From Planktothrix rubescens CCAP 1459/22 (GTDB lineage Bacteria > Cyanobacteriota > Cyanobacteriia > Cyanobacteriales > Microcoleaceae), in the NCBI GenBank assembly GCA_904830895.1, contig LR882959.1, positions 1-64,000 of the forward strand: a stretch of 64,000 nucleotides of DNA, in the 5' to 3' direction. Of the stretch, positions 40,701-49,300 are shown in pieces. A program made the position numbers and the translations under genes. The number at the start of each line of letters is the position of its first letter. Position 1 is the stretch's first letter. The notes beneath the pieces were generated by a model, which was given only the letters and a program-made list of their open reading frames with translations, searched no databases and was not told the origin of the DNA.

Positions 40701-41169
40701 CTTGTAGTCGTTTTGAATATTGCTGACCATAGCCATGTTTCAAGGCAATCTTTAGACCAATACACCAAGATGTCGAAAGTTGAAAGATACTGGTGGGGAC
40801 TTTGGGGGGATGCTCGTATTTGACAACTTTGATTTTTCCCGTGTTCAGGTCTGGGGCTTGTCGAGGTTGGTCAGGTTTAAAACAGCCCCAGTTTCCTAGA
40901 CCTTGACAATACCAGCCCCCCAATTCCAAGTGTTTATAGGTGTGGAGGAGGTGAGAACTAAGTCTTCCGGTGTTGAGTCGCTTGAGTTGTGGCGAATAAA
41001 GTAAATACTCGGCGGGTTGATATCCTTGTAAACTAACAACGTTCAGACCAATGATATCTTGATGGACTCCAGAGCCTTGCCATTCGCTGAAATGGGGTTC
41101 CTTGAGAAAATCTGGAGAAAAAGTTGAGTAAACGCTTGCAGTATGCCCTGATTGTGTTAATATAACCAT
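37753..41169 (-). CDS. CyRepA1-type plasmid replication protein (TOPRIM + helicase)
   Basis: 1138 residues. An N-terminal DUF3854/TOPRIM-like part: IPITICEGAKKAGALLTAGY (E204), GLPGITGGV and RIYICFDHDRK (D262-D264). Then a superfamily helicase: CIKSGKGTGKTENLIKLIQE (Walker A about 373-381), AIIILDEVEQIIW, SPTIGTGVSIDLVNHFQ and QFLARVRD. This is the layout of CyRepA1, the replication initiator of cyanobacterial plasmids such as pSYSA. Residues 288-301 (NREKNSLPIPHSPL) are encoded by GGGGAATA-type heptamer repeats inserted between the domains. Convergent with parAB. Confidence 0.85.
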   Translation of the reverse strand: MVILTQSGHTASVYSTFSPDFLKEPHFSEWQGSGVHQDIIGLNVVSLQGYQPAEYLLYSPQLKRLNTGRLSSHLLHTYKHLELGGWYCQGLGNWGCFKPDQPRQAPDLNTGKIKVVKYEHPPKVPTSIFQLSTSWCIGLKIALKHGYGQQYSKRLQEHWQLPFTLSPAHLLNGYDSLLDSLLSQEDIGFWDWVLENNIPITICEGAKKAGALLTAGYVAIGLPGITGGVRVQRDSNGLKLRSFLLPELERFANGRRIYICFDHDRKRTAQIAGNREISKLGQCLKAGNREKNSLPIPHSPLPVFVITLPGPDKGVDDFIVHHGEHQFDELFTQATDLEYWNYQKEYSITYPVTKLNSRYLNLNFPEQGLVCIKSGKGTGKTENLIKLIQESMGIGRKVLVISHRIQLGRSICKRLGLVWVEDQKENPYDSIFGFGLCIDSLHPLSQAKFNPSEWEDAIIILDEVEQIIWHLLNSSTCTDKRAILCRMFMELMQTVLGSDGLVVAQDADLSDYAIDYLIDCAGFSINPQVYVNEYKHNQQRKIIVYNQSNPSHLITKLYESVGKAPILMVLDSQKVKGKFSCINIESQLRESFPELKILRIDSETVADETHEAFGCMEDINNHIKDYDVVITSPTIGTGVSIDLVNHFQAIFGIFQGAINVKDACQFLARVRDLNVPCHVWAANYGCGQIGNRQTDWKPLLATQNKVFKRNLQILQEIDLELSIDFDEQLTPKHTKFWAKFAARVNAGQWKFKNTLVRELEAEGHIIELSEFEKTSLECERLLGEVLDPLAEVPEFTEQLKGTVQKLHHLEQTAKNHLEKATETRDKNQYSYAKFIAAQFLVSRNQYEELKSKRKKTQDELAQQRHYEISYRYGVEVSPELVLRDMAGDYPKLRLHYYLLHPEFVHQRDKHHLQKQLEAGEGKVCLQDIKLLSAQVQVLQLLGVEHLLNPDAEFTLESEEILEFADKVITYSRDMRDYLGISPDSKASPIRIVQDVLRNKIGLPLKCVRQIKLPDGTRQRVYAFDCPTWRYSIFDHWLERDLLREQEGTPQSINNIEVVVSDVPESESAPPAGESELLKRFWTQFWNLFTCTDWKPRLRKLLKIPQALQWVAEELQTQPILEDIFRTLEGFFPTDEALN
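40264..40312. repeat. Short tandem GGGGAATA-type repeat inside the replication gene
   Basis: The DNA reads GGCAATGGGGAATGGGG then AATAGGCAATGAG, a run of heptamer-like GGGAATR units with CCCTATTGCCCGC following. Such units are common between genes in filamentous cyanobacteria; here they are translated without breaking the frame. Confidence 0.6.
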
Positions 41170-41174
41170 AAGTT

Positions 41175-41248
41175 AGGGTTTCCACGAAACCCTGGTTGAA
41201 TGAATAACTATCACCCGCAGAAGCGTCGCAAACATTCCTGTGGGTGAT
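41175..41248 (-). promoter_or_regulatory. Two hairpins in the CyRepA1 mRNA leader
   Basis: A perfect 8-bp hairpin AGGGTTTC/GAAACCCT (41175-41193) ends 5 bp before the ATG, where a Shine-Dalgarno would be. A second, 11-bp hairpin (41210-41220 with 41238-41248) lies just upstream. This suggests RNA-level control of translation and thus of copy number. Confidence 0.55.
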
Positions 41249-41389
41249 TTCAGTTTAAGCCTAAATAAGTACAAAAATCAATCAATCTCGGGAATATTTA
41301 ATAAATCTCTACGACTTGACAACCTCAATCTCGCCATCAGAAAGGATTGGATTTAAAGCCCAAAGCATTAGCCCGTCAGGATTATCTAA

Positions 41390-41587
41390 GTCCTAGCAGT
41401 TTGGACGGCCATTAAAATTCGTGAGGGGCTTGATAAACATTTACCCTTGATTGGTGAGCAACCAAGGATAAGGGATTGCACCATTCCCCCTGACATTGAG
41501 GAAATTATCAGAAAATCTGCTAGTGGGAAAAAACTAAACAATATTGAATCTGATAAATTAAAGAATTATTTTAATATTGATGACTGA
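41390..41587 (+). pseudogene. Decayed gene fragment, unknown
   Basis: The frame reads AVWTAIKIREGLDKHLPLIG, EQPRIRDCTIPPDIEEIIRK and ends NYFNIDD-stop. There is no start codon and a stop just upstream; an adjacent frame upstream (LKPKALARQDYLS) may be the continuation across a frameshift. A coherent charged protein sequence, so probably a real gene tail. Family unknown. Confidence 0.4.
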
Positions 41588-41684
41588 TGCGATGCTCAAA
41601 AGCTAAGATTAGAAAAATTCCCAACTATCGAATCAGTTGGAGAAGTTACCCGACAATGCCAGATTATTTTAAAGGGTGTAGGAG

Positions 41685-41867
41685 TTGAACGAAAAATTAA
41701 CCGCTATTCACGAGACAGACAACTTAGAGGAGTGCCAACAAATCAAGGAAGTCTACGAGGATACTTACCCAGATACTCGGTTTCGTTTGCAAGTCAAGGA
41801 CAATGCTAAAAAAGGCGATTTACTCCCAGGATTCAAGCGTTACACCTGCATTATTAAAGAAATTTAG
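41685..41867 (+). CDS. Small hypothetical protein
   Basis: 60 residues from a TTG: NEKLTAIHETDNLEECQQIK then EVYEDTYPDTRFRLQVKDNA. Charged; ends 11 bp before the next gene. The start is uncertain: GGAG directly abuts TTG. Small proteins with such a DTYPDTRF...VKDN pattern occur on cyanobacterial plasmids; no function known. Confidence 0.4.
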   Translation: MNEKLTAIHETDNLEECQQIKEVYEDTYPDTRFRLQVKDNAKKGDLLPGFKRYTCIIKEI

Positions 41868-41878
41868 GGGATTTAAAA

Positions 41879-42355
41879 ATGAACTATTTTGTGATAAATA
41901 AAAACCAAATAATCCATAGTACGGGCGGGGTTGTTCCGATACCGGGATTAAAACCCCAATTTGTTGAACAAGCGATGGAAACCTTGCAAATATCTGATGA
42001 GAAATGGGCTAACTTTAATTCGGGTGAGGATGAATGGAAAAAACGGCGGGTTGTTGAAGCACAGTTAAAAGTATTAGCTAATTACTCACAATGTCGTTAT
42101 CGAGTAACTACTGATGATTTGTTGACATTAACCGCCTTATCTAGCTTTTTAAACACAAGACTGGATGAACCCGCACCCACTGAAGGAATGAAAACTAGCT
42201 ATGTTTACTCCGTTGACAATCAGGCTTTAGTTGCAGGGCTTGAATATCGTGGGAATTGTTGGCAAATTACCCCGATTAAAAAGCTAGATAACCCCACATT
42301 CCGAGAACTGGCCTTAGCCCATCGTGATGCTAGAGAAGTGGCAACAGCTTCTTAG
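41879..42355 (+). CDS. Hypothetical plasmid protein
   Basis: 158 residues. MNYFVINKNQIIHSTGGVVP, WKKRRVVEAQLKVLANYSQC and FRELALAHRDAREVATAS are the main blocks. Soluble, no recognised domain. AGGGG lies about 10 bases upstream of the ATG. A strong terminator follows. Confidence 0.5.
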   Translation: MNYFVINKNQIIHSTGGVVPIPGLKPQFVEQAMETLQISDEKWANFNSGEDEWKKRRVVEAQLKVLANYSQCRYRVTTDDLLTLTALSSFLNTRLDEPAPTEGMKTSYVYSVDNQALVAGLEYRGNCWQITPIKKLDNPTFRELALAHRDAREVATAS

Positions 42356-42383
42356 CTAGGCGCTCGGAACGTGGCTAAATTGG

Positions 42384-42421
42384 TTTACTCCCTCAAAACT
42401 TCAGAAAGTTGGGGGAGTAAA
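42384..42421. terminator. Strong hairpin terminator between convergent genes
   Basis: TTTACTCCCTCAA (42384-42396) pairs with TTGGGGGAGTAAA (42409-42421), 12 of 13. Serves the plus gene and possibly the leftward HTH gene. Confidence 0.75.
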
Positions 42422-42459
42422 ATTCAATGGCAGTAAACCTAAAAATAATTTCATTGTTT

Positions 42460-43008
42460 TTAAAGTTCTAATTTGTTGACCTTCCATGCTCCCTGATTGC
42501 CAATCTTACCCGCTCTGACAAACTCCCACCCGCCCCGGTGGAATATTTCGCCTTTGGGTTTAATTCCAATTAATGCCTCAACCTCGGAACTAGACAGAAT
42601 CCAGCCTTGTTTAGCCGCTTTCTCCAGTTCATCATGAAACCATAGGGGGGAACGGGGTTGAATGTTGGAGACTATAACTCCCACCAAACGCTCTAACATG
42701 ACCATCGGACTGTCTTCTGTTGAATTTACAGTGTCTATTGCTGAGTAGACAGTAGAGGGTTCCGAGGTGTCTATCTGACTGTCTGCCGTGGTGTAAATTT
42801 CAGGACTAGACACAGGGGTAAAACTGCCTAATGTTCCCCCTTGTTTTAGATGTTCAAACAACTGATCTAAAACCTCAATCTGTTCCGGTGTAGCGTAGGC
42901 GTGACCCCGATCATCTTTCGGTAGCGTAAGCTTTCCAGCTTTAATCCAATCATAGATTGATTGCCGTGTTTTCAGCCCGTAGCGTTCCTGTAGTTCCTTA
43001 ATTTTCAT
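42460..43008 (-). CDS. HTH DNA-binding protein with operator-like repeats in its own gene
   Basis: 182 residues. An N-terminal MerR/excisionase-like HTH: MKIKELQERYGLKTRQSIYD, WIKAGKLTLPKDDRGHAYAT. The middle is Ser/Thr-rich and low complexity (TADSQIDTSEPSTVYSAIDT). Its DNA (42722-42805) repeats the words TTTACAGTGTCTA, TAGACAGT, GTGTCTA and GTGTAAATTT, which also form the upstream operator. The C-terminal part contains VEALIGIKPKGEIFHRGGWE. Probably an autoregulated plasmid control protein. Confidence 0.65.
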   Translation of the reverse strand: MKIKELQERYGLKTRQSIYDWIKAGKLTLPKDDRGHAYATPEQIEVLDQLFEHLKQGGTLGSFTPVSSPEIYTTADSQIDTSEPSTVYSAIDTVNSTEDSPMVMLERLVGVIVSNIQPRSPLWFHDELEKAAKQGWILSSSEVEALIGIKPKGEIFHRGGWEFVRAGKIGNQGAWKVNKLEL

Positions 43009-43017
43009 CTGTCTACC

Positions 43018-43080
43018 AGGGTGTAAATTTACAGTGTCTATTTTGTAGTTTACACCTGTCTAGTGATTGGTAGACACCCT
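43018..43080. promoter_or_regulatory. Operator cluster upstream of the HTH gene
   Basis: A 12-bp palindrome TGTAAATTTACA (43022-43033), then GTGTCTA, an inverted GTTTACACC and TGTCTAG, and GGTAGACACC (to 43078). The same words recur inside the gene. Likely multiple binding sites of the HTH protein. Confidence 0.6.
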
Positions 43081-43211
43081 TAGTGAAAAGCCAGTTGCCG
43101 TCAAGCGGAAACCAGCTTTTGCTATACCTCTAACTTTTTACAATCCCTCCTGTGATTTTAAAAATGTAGAGAGCAACTAAAATAAATAAAAATATAAAAT
43201 TCCAATACTTT

Positions 43212-44006
43212 TTATGTGTTGAAATTAAGACTTGAAAACCATTCTACAAATGTAGGAATTTCTTCCGTTCCTTGCGTTCTTAATGTTATTAAATCATGCT
43301 GCGCTAAATTTTGGTTGTTTTCTTCGTTGAATCTATTTAATCGTTCTAATGCTGCTTCAGGCATTTCTCGGTTAACACCATTCCCCCTACCAGGTCTTTG
43401 ACAGTCTTCAGGATTTTGTACTGCGGTTTTTCCTCCTTCTTGTTTAATCCTTAATAAGCCTTCTGCCCCATCATTACCTAATCCAGCCAGAATAACCCCC
43501 GCTAATTTGATTTTTTTAATGTTCTCAATCTCTAAAAATTTATGAATAAAGTCATTAATCTCAGGAAAATCTGTTACCCAATTTTCCTCTAAATCCTCTT
43601 CAGGTTCTTGCTCATTTTCTGAATCATTTAAACTTTCTAAAGAAATTTGATTGACGTTTTCTACTGTTATAAATATACCTCCATTTTCCTCATAAACTTC
43701 AAACTCAACAGAATCATTAGGGTGGGATAAGTCACTACTTCCTAATATATAAATACAATTATTCTGAAGTAGTTCTCCTGGATTAAAATTTTCCAAAGTT
43801 ATTAGATTATCTTTTACACCAAAAATCTCACGTATTCCTTGATTTTGGTGATTAGACTGTCTATTTGGAACCAATGGGTACAAATTATGAATAACAATAA
43901 CAATTGCCCAGTCATCAAAAAAGGAATTAGTTGTTAATATCTCAGCCAGTTTTTCGGTATCACTCTCATTTGATGTAGAGCCACCAATAATTAAAACGTT
44001 AACCAT
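43212..44006 (-). CDS. Stand-alone CheB-like methylesterase domain protein
   Basis: 264 residues from ATG 44006. CheB esterase blocks: VLIIGGSTSNESDTEKLAEI (nucleophile Ser), WAIVIVIHNLYP (His), and GVILAGLGNDGAEGLLRIKQ followed by EGGKTAVQNPEDCQ (Asp of the triad), then MPEAALERL. No receiver domain. An acidic insert (SENEQEPEEDLEENW) lies in the middle. CheB normally removes methyl groups from chemoreceptors; here there are no chemotaxis genes around, so the substrate is unknown. Confidence 0.7.
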   Translation of the reverse strand: MVNVLIIGGSTSNESDTEKLAEILTTNSFFDDWAIVIVIHNLYPLVPNRQSNHQNQGIREIFGVKDNLITLENFNPGELLQNNCIYILGSSDLSHPNDSVEFEVYEENGGIFITVENVNQISLESLNDSENEQEPEEDLEENWVTDFPEINDFIHKFLEIENIKKIKLAGVILAGLGNDGAEGLLRIKQEGGKTAVQNPEDCQRPGRGNGVNREMPEAALERLNRFNEENNQNLAQHDLITLRTQGTEEIPTFVEWFSSLNFNT

Positions 44007-44231
44007 ATAATTAAACCCTTTATTTTTTATCTGGATCAAAAACAATTATATAATATGTTTTATTTTACCAAGCTGTTGTCAATGTATCAATTCTTCATAT
44101 ATACAGCCTATAGACACCCCATTGAGAACGCTGGATAAGTACAGGACTGCTACCAGGGGACAAATTAAGCTGTAATCCTTGTGTGTAAAGATTTAGCGGG
44201 TTATGTTGCACGGTTTTACACGAATCTTGGC

Positions 44232-44922
44232 TTACTTCACAACTTTTTCATTCAACGCTGGTAAACTTTTAACTATTTTCACAGTTTCTAAACTTACCCT
44301 GACAATCCTTTTCACTAAATCTACTATATAACGCGGATCATCTGACCAGTCGTTAGGATTATTGGTTATATCGCTATCTTTATCTTTGGTAAATTTGTAT
44401 CTCTCCATTACCCAATCTAAAGCGGATTTACCATTAACTATATAATCATAAGTTTCTAAGGGAATTTGCGATAAAGTAAGTTTACTATTGTAGATAATTG
44501 TAGTTTTATCCACACCGTCTTTATTCTTACCAAATACCATTTTTTCGACTCGGTAATCCTCAGCATCTAAATATAATTCTTTTTTCCATTCTTTCACCTC
44601 ATAAGGCTCGATGGTTTCATAGTTTAAATGCCAATATGCTAATTCTCGTCCCGCTTTACTAAATGCCCAGAAGTCCTCACAGTAGGGAATACGGGGTAAC
44701 ATTTTCTTTAAATCCGAGGCAAAACGCTGTTTATATTCTGGGGAATGTAGCACTCCATAAACGTAATAAAATATATCCTCTTTGGTGATGGTTTTGTCTT
44801 GATAAACTTTCTGATATTCTTTTAAGATGCTATCAGGAATATTCTCTTTTCTGACATATTCTCCCGTGTTAGCTGTCGAAAAAAGTTCGCCTAAATCACT
44901 TTGTTTTTCGTAGGTGTATAGG
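44232..44922 (-). pseudogene. C-terminal part of type ISP restriction-modification enzyme (separated by ISAs1-type element)
   Basis: Reads LYTYEKQSDLGELFSTANTG, DSILKEYQKVYQDKTITKED, IFYYVYGVLHSPEYKQRFAS, DLKKMLPRIPYCEDFWAFSK. This is the end of the target-recognition/C-terminal domain of LlaBIII-like type ISP enzymes. It joins in frame, through PLYT-YEKQ, to the large fragment on the other side of the element when the IS and one 10-bp repeat are removed. It might still be translated from a TTG inside the IS. Confidence 0.85.
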
Positions 44923-46345
44923 CAGGGCTGTTTCAAAGTCAGGTGAAAAAGAGTAAAGAAAGAGCGATCGCCACCTGATAAAATGGAGAGCGATCACCAT
45001 TTTTTTCTAAAATAAAGATGCTAACAAGTTTAATAGAAAATTTAAAAGAAGTCAAGGATTTCCGAAAAAATCAGGGAAAAAGGTATAGTTTATGGGAAGT
45101 GCTATTAGTAGTAGTTTTAGGGGTGATGTTAGGGCATCAAGGATATCGAGAGATGGAATATTTTGTCAAAGCCAACGAAGTTATCCTGAAAAGAACATTC
45201 AATATCTATAGCCAAGGAATGCCATCTTATTCAACAATAAGGAGGGTGATGAGAGGAGTAGACGAGAAGGATTTAAGCAAAATAGTAAAAGAATGGTCAA
45301 GAGAGAATTCTCCTAAATTAAAGGGAATAGAGGGATTAGCAATAGATGGAAAAAGTTTAAGAAGTACGGTAAAAGACCCAGGCAATCAGCAGCAAAACAT
45401 GGTAATAATGGTATCTCTATTTAGTCAAGAAACCGGATTAGTATTAGCGACGGAAAAGTTCGAGAGTAAAACCGGTTCAGAACAAGCTGTAGCCCAAGGG
45501 ATAATAGAAGAATGTGGTCTAAAAGGAAAGTTAATAACTGCGGATGCGTTACATTGTAATGTCACCACAGTCCGAAAGATTATCGAGAGTGAAAACGATT
45601 ATTTAATCGCGGTTAAAAAGAATCAAATCAAACTGTATAATCAAATTGAAAAAATTACAAAAACGACGAAAGCTGAAAGTATAGATACTCAAAAAGAGAG
45701 GGGTCATGGACGAGAAATAACTCGTCGGGTATCAGTGTTTAAAAATTCGATAAAAATTGAAAGCCCTTGGGAACATATTCAAAGTATAATTCAGGTAGAA
45801 AGGTGGGGATACAGAGGAAAAAAGCCTTATAGAGAAACGGTTTATTATATAAGTAGTATCTGGGAAAAGGCGGATTTTTTTTCCAAAAAAATTAAAGGGC
45901 ATTGGGGGATTGAGAATCAAGTTCATTGGGTAAAAGATGTGTTATTTAAAGAGGATAGTATGAAAATTCATCAAGTACAAGCCGCGACTAATTGGGCACT
46001 GCTCAACACCCTAGGATTGAATATTTTCAGAGGTTTAGGATTTTTGTCAATAACAGAGGGAAGAAGGTGGTTAGGAAATCATTGGGAGAAATTACTGGCT
46101 ATCTCTTAATCCCAAAGTTAAAAATGAAAAAATAGAGCGATTAATTTAGGAAAAATAGATAAAAATCGGGAATGTAAGTCTTACTCCATAGGGAATAAGA
46201 ATATTTATGCTGCTTAGATAATACCTCCTATAATTAATATTAATATAGCAATTATATGAAATATTAATTATTCGGAAAATAGCTATCATGTTTGAGAATT
46301 ATGACCCAAAAGTAGGCTATAATTTTCAAACATGAAACAGCCCTG
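44923..46345 (+). mobile_element. ISAs1-family insertion sequence, 1423 bp, intact
   Basis: Terminal inverted repeats CAGGGCTGTTTCA at 44923-44935 and TGAAACAGCCCTG at 46333-46345, and a perfect 10-bp target duplication GGTGTATAGG at 44913-44922 and 46346-46355. It contains one intact transposase gene in plus orientation, opposite to the gene it broke. Confidence 0.93.
45018..46109 (+). CDS. ISAs1-family DDE transposase
   Basis: 363 residues, full length. N-terminal DDE_Tnp_1-associated part (VKDFRKNQGKRYSLWEVLLV), then GLAIDGKSLRST (first Asp), LITADALHCN (second Asp), and KGHWGIENQVHWVKDVLFKE (Glu). No damage visible, so likely functional. The RBS is weak. Confidence 0.93.
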   Translation: MLTSLIENLKEVKDFRKNQGKRYSLWEVLLVVVLGVMLGHQGYREMEYFVKANEVILKRTFNIYSQGMPSYSTIRRVMRGVDEKDLSKIVKEWSRENSPKLKGIEGLAIDGKSLRSTVKDPGNQQQNMVIMVSLFSQETGLVLATEKFESKTGSEQAVAQGIIEECGLKGKLITADALHCNVTTVRKIIESENDYLIAVKKNQIKLYNQIEKITKTTKAESIDTQKERGHGREITRRVSVFKNSIKIESPWEHIQSIIQVERWGYRGKKPYRETVYYISSIWEKADFFSKKIKGHWGIENQVHWVKDVLFKEDSMKIHQVQAATNWALLNTLGLNIFRGLGFLSITEGRRWLGNHWEKLLAIS

Positions 46346-49300
46346 GGTGTATAGGGGGAAGCATTGACTACCTGATTCAAAAATATTCAAATCTAATAAA
46401 GTATTTGAAATAAAAGTTGAAAAATCACGTCTTGCACCAACTCCCGGTACACAAATTGCTAAATTTTCCAAATTTTGATTGGGAAAAATTTTAGGCATTT
46501 GGTAAACACACTCGTTGAACTGTCTATCAAAGTATAATGATTGTTTACAAAAAGGGCGATATGTACTCTTAGCAATATGTTCAGTCTCAAACTTGCCAAA
46601 TTTGCCTCGCCCTAAGCCTTGTTTAATCGCTCTTGTCCAGCTAATCTTCTTCGGATCGGTATTGATAAATTTTTCAACGCTAGACTTTTCCTTTGAGCTT
46701 TGATATGCTTCGACCTGTTCATTATAAAAGTCAATCATCCTACTCATATTGGCAGCAACTGTGTCGTGAGAGAAGTTGTAGCACCAAGCGTCTCGGTTGG
46801 TTACTATGCCACCTGAATACACATCAAAAATAGTTTTACTTGATTTATCTTTTTTATCACCTAATGACATAAAACTTTCAAAGACATCATTACGTTGATT
46901 AATCCAGTCATAACTATCATTAGGGGTGATTTCTTGCCATTCAATAGTAGAAATATTCCCAAATTTTTTAATATTAGCTAATTTCTGTTCACGGGTTAAG
47001 TAATCACCAATATCATAATAAAATACTTTATTCTTTAGCTTTTTATTGGGATTTTTGATTAAGATAATAATAGCAATACCCGCTTGACTACCAGCACCAA
47101 AAATTTGACCTCCTTCTTCTTTCCAATTACCAACCCTCATATCACCTCGCAGATTTAAACAGTAAACGCTCGTAAATTCATCAACTAAGCATTTTCTTAA
47201 TCCATCAGCAAAACCTTTATAAATAAATGAACTATTAGTTACAAAACAAACTATACCTTCATTTTTAATTCTATCACTTGCCCATTTAAAACCGCGAATA
47301 TAAGAATCATAAAGTTTACTTCTTAAAGTAGCAGTGGAATATTTAGCATAACTGTTTCTAATCTTTTCATCTAAATGTTCATATTTTAGATTTTTATTAC
47401 CATCATTCTCGCTTTTTTGACCAGCAGAATAAGGCGGATTACCAATAATAACAGTAATATCTTGTCCTTTTTGATTAACAACCCGTTGATTATTTTCAGG
47501 GAATATTCTCTCTAGTAAATAACCTTCATTTTCAAACATTTGGAAAGTATCAGTCAGCACAATGCCATTAAAAGGTTGATAGGGATTACCAGATAAATAA
47601 TGATAAGTTTCCTCAATATTAATCGCCGCGATATAATAAGCTAATAAAACAATCTCATTCGCGTGTAATTCTGAGGTAAATTTCCGTTGTAAATCTTCAG
47701 GTTTAATCAACCCGCTTTGTAACAGTCTAACCATAAAAGTCCCCGTACCTGTAAAGGGGTCAAGGATATGAACACCCTCATCAGTTAATCCGACTCCAAA
47801 CTCTTGTTTTAGGGCAAAATCCGCACTTTTAATAATGAAATCAACGACTTCCACTGGAGTATAAACAATCCCTAATTTTTCGACTAATCTAGGGAAGGCT
47901 GCACGGAAAAATTTATCATATAATTCGATAATTATGCGCTGTTTCCCTTCAGCGTTATCAATCCCTGAAGCCCTATCTCTAACACTTTGATAAAACTTTT
48001 CTAAAGTTCTAACTTCCTTTTCTAAAGATTGACCTTCTAAGACATCTAACATCTTTTGCATCGTCTGAGATACGGGGTTAGATTTAGTAAACTCATAACC
48101 CTCAAACAAGGCATCAAAAACAGGTTTAGTGATTAGATGTTGCGATAACATTTCAATCGCTTCATCTGGAGTTACATTAGGATTGAGGTTATTATGTAAA
48201 CCTTTTAGAAACTCATCAAAAGCCTGTTTAGCGTTGGATTCTGAATTTTCTAATAAAGCCTTAATTCGGGTGGTATGTCGCTCTGCAATAACTGCCACAT
48301 CCTTAGCCCAATCTTCCCAATAACGTCTATCGCCACATTTAACAACAATCTTGGCATAAATCGCGTCTCGCCATTCTTCAATGGAGAAATTGAACTCTAA
48401 TTGCTGATAGGTGTCATCAGTTGGCTTTCTGACACCTTCTCCAGTGCTTTCACCACCTTGATTACCTCCAACACCAATAACATTAATTTTAGGAGGTCTT
48501 TGCTTATTTAACTCAATTTTATTAATAGTTGCATTAAATCTATCGTCATGCGCTCTTAAAGCCTGTAAGACTTGCCAAATAACCTTATATTTCTGATTAT
48601 CCTTTAAAGCGACATCTGGGGATATACCCGCCGGAACTCCCACAGGGAGAATGATATAACCGTATTTTTTCCCCGCAGCTTTACGCATGACTCGACCAAC
48701 GGATTGCACCACGTCAACAACGGAATTACGGGGCGTGAGGAATATAACAGCATCTAAAGCTGGAACGTCAACCCCTTCAGATAAACAACGGGCATTTGAT
48801 AAAATTCGACAAATATTACCATTCTCTGAAGTATCGGCTTTTAACCATTCTATTTTAGAGGCTCTTTCTAAAGCATTCTGATTTCCGTCAACGTGGTCTA
48901 CTTCACAATATAATAAATTCTCATCATCTGGGTTTAAATTTTTATATTGATTAACAATTTGAGTGAATAAATTAACATTTTTCTTAGAATCTTTAATACT
49001 ACGGGAGAAGGCTACAGCCCGTTTCATGGGGTTTGTATCTTCTTCTACTTCTATGTCTTCGGGGTCAGTTCCCATCCGTTTTGATAAAACATTCCAACAG
49101 CCTGTAATTTTCACCGCATCTTCTAAATTTAACTCATTATCAGCGTCCGCTAACTGTCTTTGGAAGGTAGCACTAACATATTTTTCATCAACAGCCAAAA
49201 CCATTACTTTATAGTCTGCTAATAAGTCATTCCCTACCGCTTCGCCAAAACCTAAACGATGAAATTCTTTACCATAAAGATCAACATCATCCATTGAACA

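Larger units (their letters stand above)
41170..41684. other. Gap between replication gene and small plus-strand genes
   Basis: Holds the hairpin leader of the leftward replication gene and the decayed fragment at 41390-41587. Otherwise I see nothing definite; the promoter of the replication gene should lie at about 41250-41340. Confidence 0.4.
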
